This document shows, piece after piece, positions 35,910 through 45,122 of a DNA stretch of 64,000 bases. Position numbers and translations under genes: made by a program. How positions within the stretch are numbered: the first letter of the stretch is position 1; the number at the start of each line of letters is the position of its first letter. The DNA is from Negadavirga shengliensis (lineage in GTDB: Bacteria > Bacteroidota > Bacteroidia > Cytophagales > Cyclobacteriaceae). Below the pieces are notes generated by a model, which worked only from the letters and a program-made list of their open reading frames with translations, was not told where the DNA came from and did not search any database. The DNA lies in assembly GCF_042652345.1 (NCBI RefSeq), contig NZ_JBHSJJ010000020.1, forward strand, positions 39,046 through 103,045. Reading direction: 5' to 3'.

Positions 35910-36322
35910 ACTGGCTGGCTTTAATAGTGATGGTTATGGTAGGGTATTCGGGGTATTCTACATTGGATATCGTGGTGACGGATGCCGTATCGGATGAGGG
36001 GGTGATCAGGGTGCTTCTTTTTGATAATGAAAAAGGTTTCCCTGACCAACCTGAATGGGCACGGTCTGCTTTTTCTTTGCCTATTAAAGAGGGTAGGGCA
36101 CGGGTAAGCGTGGAAAAGCTGCTTCCGGGAAGTTATGCCGTTGCGGTATTCCATGATCATGATGGAGACGGAAAAATGAGAAAAGGGCTTTTTGGCATTC
36201 CAAGGGATAGGTATGGCTTTTCCAATAACGTCATGGGGACGATGGGACCCCCTTCTTTTGAGAAAGCAGCCATTGTGTTGGGAAATAAAGACAAAACGGT
36301 TTTCATCCGGCTGAAAGATTAA
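35906..36322 (+). CDS. DUF2141 domain-containing small exported protein
   Basis: The 138-residue protein overlaps the menE stop as ATGA and has an N-terminal hydrophobic segment (LALIVMVMVGYSGYSTLD) that may be a signal or anchor. The rest is a small beta-sandwich-like domain with GSYAVAVFHDHDGDGKMRKG, the DUF2141 hallmark. The function of the family is unknown. Operon linkage with menE is by position only. Confidence 0.82.
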   Translation: MNWLALIVMVMVGYSGYSTLDIVVTDAVSDEGVIRVLLFDNEKGFPDQPEWARSAFSLPIKEGRARVSVEKLLPGSYAVAVFHDHDGDGKMRKGLFGIPRDRYGFSNNVMGTMGPPSFEKAAIVLGNKDKTVFIRLKD

Positions 36323-36360
36323 AACCCAGCAGGACCTGATATTCTAAAAAGCGGCTTTGG

Positions 36361-38076
36361 TTAAAACAGATAAGCGATTTTGACCCTGGAGTGAAAATTG
36401 GCTTTTCTTTTTCCAAAATCCCCTAAACTGTTGCTTTCCTGGACGGCATAATTGTAGTTATGTCCTTGGATGAATTTGGCGTTTGCGGAGAGAAGCAAGT
36501 GGTGAAACTGCCGGTCAAATACGGCTCCAAGGCCGAGGTCTACCCAACGGAGTACGTCCAATCCATTGGCTTTGGGGAAGTTGTGGAAGTGGGTGTCCCG
36601 TGCCCAGCGTTCCAATGTGAGGCCCAGCTTGTTCAATCCGTTGATTTTGCTGATCTCCATTAGGGTCAAGTTGCCGCTGTGTCCCAGACCGGATCCGAGA
36701 ACCTGCCCCCGATGGGTGAGCCCGTGTCTGACCTGAAAATTTTCATACAGTCCCAATCCGCTATGGTAACTGCCCCCTTTCTCGCCCCATCTCACCAGAC
36801 TGCCGATGCTGTTTTCCGTTTGTGTCATTTCCATTTTGACTGATAACAGGTCTTTTTCAGAAAGCGGGAAGTACTTACTGAAACCCAGAATGTATCCCCT
36901 GGCATGCTCGGGATTCAGAAAAAGATCCCGCCAGTTCAGGGGATGATCGGTGCGCATGAGTTCCCCGTAAATTTCGGCTTTGGCTTCAGGAATAACCCAT
37001 CTGGCAAAAACTGACAAATGCTGATCCGTTTCACTGAGGTGGGATTCCATTAACCCGATTTTTTCTTTCCGCAGGCCTTCTAGCAGCGGAAACCAAGTAT
37101 AAAAACCGCCGTCTCTCAGTGTTTCGCTGTACATCATAAAGCTTCTCGTAAAGCCTAAGGAGAGGCCCACCAGCCATTTTGGCGCGTAACTTATCGAAAT
37201 GCCGGTAATATATCTCCAATCATCCCTGTATGGGGAGAATAGATGCTGATAGGCTCCATCACTGAAAAAGGGGTAGCCCGATCCATCAAGCCTTCCCATA
37301 AAATATTGCCCCTCCCAATTGCCTATGAAAGTTTTCGCAGGCCGGGTGGTATTCAGGGTGACATGGGGAAAACCGGCTGCATTATCGCTAAGAACCAAGG
37401 CATGATTTTGTCCCGGCCCCCACCATATGTTTTCTGTGGAAATACCGGCAGCAAACGACCCGAAATTCAATTTTACATGTGAATTTCCGGGCAGAACTTG
37501 GGTGATGGAACGGGTGCCGTGTCTGATAGGCCTGTCGATCTGTGTCACAAACAGACTGATCGCCCAAAAATAGTCGGTCGGCAGACTTTCATCATATTCC
37601 TGAAAGGGAAGATTTTGGGCATGGAAAAACTGAGGATACAACTGGACACTCAATATGCCCACTGAAGCATGCAAGCCCACTTCCAGAAGATGTTGGAATC
37701 CTCTGGCGGGTAAGACAGGGCCGTCACCCCATCCGTAGGGATAAGCTGCATTATATACCTGCGTGGCCTGGAGGGGAAGCAGATTGAATTGAAGGAGGCT
37801 GTTCTTTTTAGTCAGCGGTTTGCCAAAACGTTCCAATATACCGTCCTCTTTGATAAATGCCAGCGAATCCAAAGCCTTGTTGAGCGTGATGGGGCGGTAA
37901 TTGAAACTAAGATCCGTTCCCTTCTCACCGATCACCTGCTCGCGTCTCAGGTATTCATTGATCATTGGAAAGCTCACAGGTATATTTTGGGATATTGCAG
38001 GGGAAAAAGTCGCAAAAAAACAAATCAATCCACCAAACCATCTTAAGAGCGATTTTATACCTGTTGAAGTGGTCAT
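36361..38076 (-). CDS. Capsule assembly Wzi-family outer-membrane protein
   Basis: The 571-residue protein has a signal peptide ending SPAISQ and a long C-terminal beta-barrel with ENIWWGPGQNHALVLSDNAA, SYAPKWLVGLSLGFTRSF and HSGLGLYENFQVRHGLTHRG. These are the Wzi/OmpA-like signs of proteins that tether capsule to the outer membrane. The N-terminal ~150 residues (LRREQVIGEKGTDLSFNYRP) are the domain seen before the barrel in Bacteroidota members. No capsule gene cluster is next to it; rfbA at 23427 is the only nearby surface-sugar gene. Confidence 0.86.
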   Translation of the reverse strand: MTTSTGIKSLLRWFGGLICFFATFSPAISQNIPVSFPMINEYLRREQVIGEKGTDLSFNYRPITLNKALDSLAFIKEDGILERFGKPLTKKNSLLQFNLLPLQATQVYNAAYPYGWGDGPVLPARGFQHLLEVGLHASVGILSVQLYPQFFHAQNLPFQEYDESLPTDYFWAISLFVTQIDRPIRHGTRSITQVLPGNSHVKLNFGSFAAGISTENIWWGPGQNHALVLSDNAAGFPHVTLNTTRPAKTFIGNWEGQYFMGRLDGSGYPFFSDGAYQHLFSPYRDDWRYITGISISYAPKWLVGLSLGFTRSFMMYSETLRDGGFYTWFPLLEGLRKEKIGLMESHLSETDQHLSVFARWVIPEAKAEIYGELMRTDHPLNWRDLFLNPEHARGYILGFSKYFPLSEKDLLSVKMEMTQTENSIGSLVRWGEKGGSYHSGLGLYENFQVRHGLTHRGQVLGSGLGHSGNLTLMEISKINGLNKLGLTLERWARDTHFHNFPKANGLDVLRWVDLGLGAVFDRQFHHLLLSANAKFIQGHNYNYAVQESNSLGDFGKRKANFHSRVKIAYLF

Positions 38077-38198
38077 GGCGGCAGTTGGTTATTTCATTGG
38101 TATTAAAGAAAAGTCATGTAAGCAATTAATGTACTAAATATGTAAAAAATAACAAAAAAAATGAACTATGTAGCGGGTTAATAATAAGGGTCCCTGAC

Positions 38199-38489
38199 CT
38201 ATCGGTATTTGGAGGTTTTCTCTTCCATGGTTACGTCCCGGTTGTTGCGTATATGCAAGCGGTAATACACCAGGATTTCCTCTGCTCCTGCATCCAGCAC
38301 GGCTTGCTGGGCTCTTTTGGCAATGGACATCAACTTATCTTCGGGACCTTCCATTACCGTTTCGAAGGGTGTAACTGTGAATTTTACCCCTGAGGAGGCA
38401 ATCACTTCAATGGCTTTGTCTACCAATGCATACGCATCCAGTGTCTTGCTTTTGGGCACAATCTGTAGGCCCAGGTTGATATCAGGCAT
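38199..38489 (-). CDS. MTH1187-family thiamine-binding protein
   Basis: The 96-residue protein matches the DUF77/thiamine-binding family: NLGLQIVPKSK, SSGVKFTVTPFETVMEGPED, AGAEEILVYYRLHIRNN. These small alpha-beta proteins bind thiamine and may act as thiamine carriers or sensors. No TPP riboswitch was seen. The gene starts 4 bp after the pth stop codon and so probably follows pth in one transcript. Confidence 0.86.
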   Translation of the reverse strand: MPDINLGLQIVPKSKTLDAYALVDKAIEVIASSGVKFTVTPFETVMEGPEDKLMSIAKRAQQAVLDAGAEEILVYYRLHIRNNRDVTMEEKTSKYR

Positions 38490-38493
38490 GGTG

Positions 38494-39054
38494 TTATTGA
38501 TTATAATGGTTCATGGTTTGCTGTAATCCGATGGTGCAAAAAGCCTCGGTCATTTCTATAGCACGGTCCATCACTTCGGGCAAACCATCGATTTCAGGCT
38601 GTGACCAACGGCCCAAGACATATTCCACCTGTCGGCCTTTGGGAAAATGGTCCCCAATTCCAAAACGCAGCCTCGCATAGTTTTGGCCGCCTGTCATATC
38701 CTCAATACTTTTGAGCCCATTGTGGCCCGCTGAGGAGCCTTTGCCTCTCATCCTGAGTTTTCCGAAGGGCAGGGCGATATCATCCGTGATGACCAGCAGG
38801 TTTTCCTTTGGAATTTTCAGTTCCTTCAACCAGTAATTAACGGCTTTCCCACTCAGGTTCATGTAAGTGGTAGGTTTGATCAGATGGAGCTGTCTTCCTT
38901 TGTGTTTATATGCTGAGATAAAGGCCAGTCGGTTACTTTCCCACTGAAGCCCTTTGTTGTCCGCCAGTCGGTCGAGCGTCAGGAAGCCCGCATTGTGCCT
39001 GGTAAGTTCATATTCAGGACCAATGTTTCCTAATCCGGCTATCAGAAATTTCAT
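38494..39054 (-). CDS. pth: Peptidyl-tRNA hydrolase
   Basis: The 186-residue protein begins FLIAGLGNIGPEYELTRHNA with the catalytic His in RHNAGF, and contains IKPTTYMNLSGKAV, LVITDDIALPFGKLRMRGKG and SAGHNGLKSIE. It recycles peptidyl-tRNA that drops off ribosomes. It follows rplY and prs on the same strand, the usual prs-rplY-pth order. A hairpin with a T-run between rplY and pth may reduce read-through. Confidence 0.96.
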   Translation of the reverse strand: MKFLIAGLGNIGPEYELTRHNAGFLTLDRLADNKGLQWESNRLAFISAYKHKGRQLHLIKPTTYMNLSGKAVNYWLKELKIPKENLLVITDDIALPFGKLRMRGKGSSAGHNGLKSIEDMTGGQNYARLRFGIGDHFPKGRQVEYVLGRWSQPEIDGLPEVMDRAIEMTEAFCTIGLQQTMNHYNQ

Positions 39055-39091
39055 TTTTCAAGCAATGGGTTAATCGGCATGTCAGTAAAGA

Positions 39092-39125
39092 AAAAATCCT
39101 GCCACGGCAATTCCGGGGCAGGATA
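39092..39125 (-). terminator. Terminator-like hairpin between rplY and pth
   Basis: ATCCTGCC (39097-39104) pairs with GGCAGGAT (39118-39125). On the minus strand the hairpin is followed by a T-run (the A-run at 39092-39097 on the plus strand). Confidence 0.72.
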
Positions 39126-39155
39126 GGATTTCATATTATAAAGTGTCGGTTAAAA

Positions 39156-39743
39156 TCAAACCTCTTCATCTTCACCTGCTTTTTTACCTCTCAATGCCCT
39201 TGGAATACCAATCGTAGCAATGGTCACATTAGGACTATTGAGGATTTCAAAATCCTTCACATTCAGCTCGCTTACCTTTATGGATTTTCCCAGGTCAAGT
39301 TTGGAAATGTCTACCGGGATAAAATCAGGCAGGTCTTTGGCCAAACCTTTTACCAACAGTGTTCTGGATTTGATTTCAAGTTTACCACCTTTCATCATGC
39401 CTGGAGAAGATCCTTGGATTTTCACCGGAATTTCCATTTTGATAGGTTTGTCTTCGCTGAATGCGAGGAAATCAGCATGTAGAAGCACTTCACTCACTGG
39501 GTGAAACTGGGCCTCTCTCAGGATGGCTTTGACTATCGTGCCTTCAACATTGAGTTCGACCATGTGAACGTCCGGCGTATAAATCAAGTCCCTGAACAGG
39601 ATGGCCGGTGAATGGAAATGGATTTGTTCTTTTATGCCGGGTCCGTAGACCACGCAAGGCACATTGCCATTGTCCCGGATTTCATCCAATTCTCTTTTGT
39701 CGAGATTTGCTCTTTTAAACCCTATAATCTCTAATGATTTCAT
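39156..39743 (-). CDS. rplY: 50S ribosomal protein L25 (general stress protein Ctc)
   Basis: The 195-residue protein is the long L25/Ctc form: an N-terminal 5S rRNA-binding domain (RANLDKRELDEIRDNGNVPC, VVYGPGIKEQIHF, LREAQFHPVSEVLLHADFLA) plus a C-terminal beta domain ending in an acidic tail. It lies 29 bp downstream of prs. The three-gene group prs, rplY, pth is conserved in many bacteria. Confidence 0.95.
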   Translation of the reverse strand: MKSLEIIGFKRANLDKRELDEIRDNGNVPCVVYGPGIKEQIHFHSPAILFRDLIYTPDVHMVELNVEGTIVKAILREAQFHPVSEVLLHADFLAFSEDKPIKMEIPVKIQGSSPGMMKGGKLEIKSRTLLVKGLAKDLPDFIPVDISKLDLGKSIKVSELNVKDFEILNSPNVTIATIGIPRALRGKKAGEDEEV

Positions 39744-39772
39744 GTGTTTATAATTTGTTTAGATTGAATTTC

Positions 39773-40699
39773 TTAAATAAACAAGGCACTGATGGAGTCA
39801 TTTTCAGTCACCGCATGGATGGCTTTGCCGAAAAGATCGGCTACTGACAACACCTTGATTTTTGAAGATTCCTGCTTTAAGGGAATGGTATCGGTGATAA
39901 CCAATTCCGACAATACTGAATTTTCAATGTTTTCATAGGCTTTTCCGGACAACACCCCATGAGTGGAAATGGCTCTCACTGAATTGGCCCCTTTTTCCAG
40001 GATAATCTGGGCTGCCTTACAGATGGTCCCGGCGGTGTCTACAAGGTCATCCACCAGCACAACATCCTTGTCCCCCACTTCGCCGATTACCTGCATGGAA
40101 GCCACTTCATTGGCCCTTTTTCTGTGCTTATCACAGACCACCATATCTGCTTCAAAATACTTGGCATAAGCCCTCGCTCTTCCCACTCCCCCCACATCCG
40201 GGGAAGCAAACAGCAGGTCACCCAGTTCCAAGCTTTTCAAATAGGGCACAAAGATAGCCGAACCGTTTAAATGATCCAAAGGAATATCGAAAAATCCCTG
40301 TATCTGGCCGGCATGCAGGTCGCAGGTCATGATCCTGTCCGCACCGGCAGAAGTCAGGATATTGGCCACCAGTTTGGCGGCAATGCTGACCCTGGGGCGG
40401 TCTTTTCTGTCCTGGCGCGCATAACCGAAATAAGGGATGACCGCACAGACCTTGTAGGCACTGGCCCTTTTGGCGGCATCTATCATCAGGCATAGCTCCA
40501 ATAGATTGTCTGCTGTGGGATTGGTACTCTGGATAAGAAAAACGTTGCAGCCCCTTATGGATTCATCAAAACTCGGCGATATTTCCCCGTCACTGAATTT
40601 GGTGATGGTAAGCTTGCCTAATGATTGACCATAACTTTTTGCTATTTTTTCAGCAAGAATAGGTGTGCTTGAACCTGAGAAAATTTTGGTCTCGGGCAT
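39773..40699 (-). CDS. prs: Ribose-phosphate pyrophosphokinase
   Basis: The ATG at 40699 gives MPETKIFSGSSTPILAEKIA and 308 residues, the usual length; the open frame continues to 40945 but only as non-conserved sequence. Motifs include FSDGEISPSFDESIRGCNVF, FGYARQDRKDRPR, MTCDLHAGQIQGFFDIPLDH, and the PRPP loop VVLVDDLVDTAGTICKAA. The enzyme makes PRPP from ribose-5-phosphate and ATP for nucleotide, His and Trp synthesis. Confidence 0.96.
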   Translation of the reverse strand: MPETKIFSGSSTPILAEKIAKSYGQSLGKLTITKFSDGEISPSFDESIRGCNVFLIQSTNPTADNLLELCLMIDAAKRASAYKVCAVIPYFGYARQDRKDRPRVSIAAKLVANILTSAGADRIMTCDLHAGQIQGFFDIPLDHLNGSAIFVPYLKSLELGDLLFASPDVGGVGRARAYAKYFEADMVVCDKHRKRANEVASMQVIGEVGDKDVVLVDDLVDTAGTICKAAQIILEKGANSVRAISTHGVLSGKAYENIENSVLSELVITDTIPLKQESSKIKVLSVADLFGKAIHAVTENDSISALFI

Positions 40700-40966
40700 A
40701 ATGGATATCTCGTTTTTTATTGGTGGTTTGTCATAGAATTTGAGAAACAAAGGTAACAAAAAATGCATTAACTCAGGATTTATGTAAAAAATTAAAAAAA
40801 GAAACGCTGGACCGAAGTTTTTTGTAATAAGACCGGAAAAGGGGGGCCGGGGGCGCTGCGGTCCGACTGTGGTAGCAGGAAAGAAAAGGCAGTTTTTATC
40901 CGATAGCATGCCGTCGTTTTGGTGAAGTTTCCTATCCATTGCCATGTCTTGTCACCGCTGTCGCCT

Positions 40967-43900
40967 TCATTCCAGAAGGTTTTGGAAATTATCAAGTAGA
41001 TAATCCAATTCCTCTTTGATTTTGCCGGCAAGCTTATATAATTCTTCTTCTTTTTCTTTATCCAGGCTTTCCATCTGATCTGTAAGAGGCAGCAATATGA
41101 AGAAGCCGGCAGTGGCTGCCGAACCTTTAAGGCGGTGGCTGATATTCAGTATAGACTGTTTATCTTTATTTTGTATGGCTGCAAGGAGTTTGTCCCTGCT
41201 TTCTGAAAATGTGGTTTGGGCCAGCTTCATCAGTTCGTTACAGATCATTTTGTCCCCGTCAAACAAACTGAGAAGGTGGTTTTTGTCGAAATGCTTTCTG
41301 TCAAAATCTGACAGGATTTCTTCTAAAACCCCCTTTTTTTCCGCAAGTATTTCAGGAAGTAGCCATCTGGTAATCGTTTCGGTCAGATTTTGCTGAACAA
41401 GCGGCTTTGTCATGTATTCGTTCATTCCGGCCTCGAGACACCGTTCCCGTTCTCCCAGTAAGGTGCCTGCCGTTAAAGCGATGATCGGGATGTCTTTCCC
41501 ATTTTCGAGATTTCGGATCGCTTTGGCCGCCTCATAGCCATTCATAATCGGCATTTGCACATCCATCAAAATCAGATCTGGTCTTTTCCGGATCACGTAT
41601 TCATAGGCGGTAAGGCCGTTGTCAGCTTCCACTATCCTGAAGGCGGGGCTTACTTTGGACAATATGATTTTGGTAAGCTTCATGTTGATCGGATTGTCTT
41701 CAGCCACTAAAATGGTGTAATCCTTCTCTGCCAAAATATTCCTATTATCAACTTCCTCTTCCAATACCGGCAAATCCGGTTGTTGCTGGGGGTTGCCGAT
41801 CCGGGCAAAAACGGACAGCAGTTGATTGACCCGGAGAGGCTTTGTCAGTTTGTTATAAATCCCCAGGTCATTCAGCTTTTGGGCATTTTGATAGTCATCA
41901 CCGGAGCTCGAAAGCAATACGACCGGGACACGTGCCCCGATGTTGTCTTTCAGTTTTCTGATTTTTTCCGTTGTCTCTATTCCATCCAGAAATGGCATCC
42001 GTAGATCCATCAAAATCAGGTCGATACTGCTGTCTTCTTCAATTTTCTGAACACCCTCATACCCGTTTTTTGCATGGCTGCATTGAATGTTTTTGGACGA
42101 AAGGATCTCCTCCAGAAGTTCTCTGTTGGCGCGGTTGTCGTCCACCACCAACACATGTTTGATTTTGTCTTCTTCCGGCCATTTTTCCACCGGACCTTTT
42201 TCTGTCTTTAAGCTGATGTCAAAAAAGAAAAGGCTTCCTTTATCCGGTTCGCTTTTTAACTGAAGTTTGCTGTCCATTAATTCCAACAATCGGTTGGATA
42301 TGGTCAATCCCAGGCCGGTGCCTCCGAATTTCCGGGAAGTGCTGGCATCTTCTTGTGAAAATGCCTCAAAAATCTTTTGCTGTTTATCATGGGGAATTCC
42401 TATTCCCGTATCTTTTACGGAAAAGCGGAACGCTGTCTGGTCATCTGCTGCAACACCAGTCTCCAATAACTCGACTTTTAATTCTACCTCACCTTTTTCC
42501 GTAAACTTGATGGCATTGGTCAGGAGGTTGACCAGAATTTGCCGAAGCCTGACATCATCTGTATAAATATAACGTGGCAGGCTTAATGGAAGGTTGACCA
42601 AAAGTTCCAGCCCCTTTGAATGGGCTTGGTATTTGGTAATGTCTGCTACCTGGTTTCCCAAATCAAAAAGGTCGGTTTTATCGATTGAAAGTTCCATTTT
42701 GCCAGCCTCTATTTTGGAAAAATCCAGGATATCATTGATCAGGTCAAGAAGCGAATGCGCAGAATTGGAAACGGTTCTCATGTATTGAAGCTGGATTTCC
42801 GACAATGGGGTTTTCATTAGAAGATCAGTGAAACCAATTACCCCGTTAAGCGGTGTCCTTATTTCGTGGCTCATGTTGGCCAGAAAATCGGATTTTGCTC
42901 TGTTGGCATTTTCAGCGGCTTCCTTCGCCTCTTTCAGTTCCCGTTCGTGGGCTTTCTGGGCAGAAATATTCTGAACCACCGATAAAGTAGCCCATTTATT
43001 GTCTTCATAAAGGAATTTGACACCCCGGGCCAGTACCGGATAAAGGCTTCCATCTTTTCTGATGTGATTTATTTCGAAAGGACCATATTTACCGGTTTTC
43101 TCCAATTCATGAACCGCTTTACGGACTTTTTGCTCATATGTCGGTGGGACTATTTCTGAATAAGGCATACGGAATAATTCTTCTTTGCTATATCCCGAGG
43201 GGGCCAGAAAAGCAGGGTTTACTTCCAGAAACCTGCCTGATACCCGGTCCGTCAAGCATATGCCAATGGGTGAGAGATCAAAAAGATTCTTGAATTTTTC
43301 CAGGTTCAACTGTAATTCAAGCTCCAGTTGTTTTTTTTCAGAAATGTCCTGATGGGTACCATACATTTTTAGAGGTTGGCCTTTTTTATCCCAGGAATAA
43401 ACCTTCCCCTTGTCCTGCACCCATATCCAACGGCCATCCCGGTGCCTGAGTCTTAGTTCATTTTCATAAAATTCGGTTTTGCCTTCATGATGATCTTTTA
43501 GAAGTTGGAGACTTCTTAAGTGGTCTTCAGGGTGGCATAGTTTTTTCCAGATATCGTCTCCAAGTTCAGCCAGTTCCTCCAGCGAATATCCTACCATTTC
43601 CCCCCATCTTTTGTCATAGGTTTTTTTTCCATTCAGAAGGTCCCATTCCCAGGTTCCGGCATTTGTTGCCTTGATGATGTAGTCTAAGCGGTTACTTTTT
43701 TCTTCCAGGGCAGTCTCGGCTTTTTTTCTGTCACTGATGTCATTGGAGATGCCCACCATCCCGATGATCTCGTTGTTTTCATTTTTTAAGGGGATTTTGG
43801 AAATCAAACAATATCTTTTGGTTCCGCTTTTCTGTTCCTGAATCACCTCTTTGTTGAGAATTTCCTCACCGTGTTCTAAAACCCTGCTGTCTTCCTCCTT

Positions 43901-44671
43901 GGCAAAGGCGGCTGTGGCGGCATCATACAGATCCTCATCCCTTTTTCCCAAAGCCATTTGTTTGTCCTCCAAGCCAAGATAATGCAGTTCGGCTTTATTG
44001 AGAAGCGTCTTTTCAAACCTTGTGTTTTTTACATAGACATTGATGGGAATGTTGTCAATGATGGTCTCGAGTAAGGTACGCTCCTCTTTGAGCTCTTTAG
44101 CGGTATTTTCTAGGTTTTTGTTGGCAGTGTGTAATTCACGGTTGAGGTTTTCCAGCTTGTTTTTTTTAACCTGTAATGCGATGAGGTTGTTGACTGAGTG
44201 GGCAAGTACCTCCAGTGCTTTTTTCTGCTTATTGTTGAGTTTTTTTGGTTGGGTGTCCATTACGCATAATGAACCCAAGGCATAGCCCTGCGGATCATAA
44301 ATTGTCTTGCCCGCATAGAACCGGATTTTTGGAGCTTGGGTTACCAACAGGCTTTTTTCAAAACGGGGATCCTTGCTGGCATCCGTTACTTCCATAACTC
44401 CGTCCTGTAAAATGGTATATTGGCAAAAAGAATCATCCCGGGTGGTTTCGCAAAAATCTATTCCCAACTTTGATTTGAACCATTGCCTGTTTTCATCAAC
44501 AAGCGATACCGTGGCAATAGGAACTTCGCAGATGGCGGATGCCAGTTCCGTTAAATTATCAAAAGACAAGTCCCGCATGGAATCCAAAAGGAGACTTTCC
44601 TTAAGTGCTTTTAGTCTTTTGGGTTCATTTTCAGGCCGGAAAATTTTGCTCATTTTGGTAAACAAGGTCAT
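40967..44671 (-). CDS. Hybrid sensor histidine kinase (GAF, three PAS, HisKA, HATPase, two receivers, HPt)
   Basis: The 1234-residue protein has no clear membrane helix, so it is probably cytoplasmic. Domains in order: GAF ~40-168; coiled coil ~170-200; PAS ~200-315, 325-445 and 455-575; HisKA ~594-660 with His602 in SHEIRTPLNG; HATPase ~705-825 with VKDTGIGIP and GGTGLGLTI; receiver 1 ~838-955 with Asp889; receiver 2 ~986-1105 with Asp1037; HPt ~1135-1230 with His1179 in NISHRLKGSAATAG. Both receivers and the HPt keep their phosphate-site residues, so a full His-Asp-His relay is possible. There is no adjacent regulator gene. The GAF/PAS ligands are unknown. Confidence 0.94.
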   Translation of the reverse strand: MTLFTKMSKIFRPENEPKRLKALKESLLLDSMRDLSFDNLTELASAICEVPIATVSLVDENRQWFKSKLGIDFCETTRDDSFCQYTILQDGVMEVTDASKDPRFEKSLLVTQAPKIRFYAGKTIYDPQGYALGSLCVMDTQPKKLNNKQKKALEVLAHSVNNLIALQVKKNKLENLNRELHTANKNLENTAKELKEERTLLETIIDNIPINVYVKNTRFEKTLLNKAELHYLGLEDKQMALGKRDEDLYDAATAAFAKEEDSRVLEHGEEILNKEVIQEQKSGTKRYCLISKIPLKNENNEIIGMVGISNDISDRKKAETALEEKSNRLDYIIKATNAGTWEWDLLNGKKTYDKRWGEMVGYSLEELAELGDDIWKKLCHPEDHLRSLQLLKDHHEGKTEFYENELRLRHRDGRWIWVQDKGKVYSWDKKGQPLKMYGTHQDISEKKQLELELQLNLEKFKNLFDLSPIGICLTDRVSGRFLEVNPAFLAPSGYSKEELFRMPYSEIVPPTYEQKVRKAVHELEKTGKYGPFEINHIRKDGSLYPVLARGVKFLYEDNKWATLSVVQNISAQKAHERELKEAKEAAENANRAKSDFLANMSHEIRTPLNGVIGFTDLLMKTPLSEIQLQYMRTVSNSAHSLLDLINDILDFSKIEAGKMELSIDKTDLFDLGNQVADITKYQAHSKGLELLVNLPLSLPRYIYTDDVRLRQILVNLLTNAIKFTEKGEVELKVELLETGVAADDQTAFRFSVKDTGIGIPHDKQQKIFEAFSQEDASTSRKFGGTGLGLTISNRLLELMDSKLQLKSEPDKGSLFFFDISLKTEKGPVEKWPEEDKIKHVLVVDDNRANRELLEEILSSKNIQCSHAKNGYEGVQKIEEDSSIDLILMDLRMPFLDGIETTEKIRKLKDNIGARVPVVLLSSSGDDYQNAQKLNDLGIYNKLTKPLRVNQLLSVFARIGNPQQQPDLPVLEEEVDNRNILAEKDYTILVAEDNPINMKLTKIILSKVSPAFRIVEADNGLTAYEYVIRKRPDLILMDVQMPIMNGYEAAKAIRNLENGKDIPIIALTAGTLLGERERCLEAGMNEYMTKPLVQQNLTETITRWLLPEILAEKKGVLEEILSDFDRKHFDKNHLLSLFDGDKMICNELMKLAQTTFSESRDKLLAAIQNKDKQSILNISHRLKGSAATAGFFILLPLTDQMESLDKEKEEELYKLAGKIKEELDYLLDNFQNLLE

Positions 44672-45122
44672 TGATTTTGAGAGGTTGATTTTAGCTAAAA
44701 ATTGAGGAATATCCTATTTAGAAATACTTAATTTCCGCTATTTTTCCGCCGCAGATATCGGGTTTGTATCAAAAAAACAAAAAAATAAATTTGAAAGACA
44801 TTTTTCGGCTTTCTTAACATTTAAAGAAAGACAATAAACTTTTGTTTAGCATCAAAGCAGGTAATTTTTTTTGATTTACTACCGGCCTAATTGTCAGCGG
44901 TGTGCTTAGGTTCATGATGAAGATGGCCTTTCCCAATATCCTGCTCTTTGTAAAAAATATTCTCCGTATAAAAAAGAATTTTTAATAAAAACCTGATTTT
45001 TTATAACTAATTATTGATCAGCACGTTTACTAAAAGCATGTGTTGAGTCGTGAGGAGAGCCTGATTTTTAGAAAGAATGATTTAAATTTATGCTTCTGAC
45101 CTAGCCAACTCCCAATTAGCCC
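44672..45122. other. Intergenic region between the hybrid kinase and the permease gene
   Basis: 451 bp, A/T-rich. Divergent promoters are expected, but no exact TAnnTTTG/TTTG pair was found. No hairpin or gene was recognised. Confidence 0.4.

Noticed and set aside
38150..38199. TPP riboswitch near the thiamine-binding gene
   Set aside because: Looked for because of the thiamine-binding family, but no THI-box-like sequence or structure was seen.
40699..40945. N-terminal extension of prs to 40945
   Set aside because: The extension is not PRPP-synthetase-like; the family start MPETKIF lies at 40699.
24546..44671. Lone receiver (24546) as a partner of the hybrid kinase
   Set aside because: Only distance-based guesswork; not listed as a claim beyond a note because no direct evidence exists.
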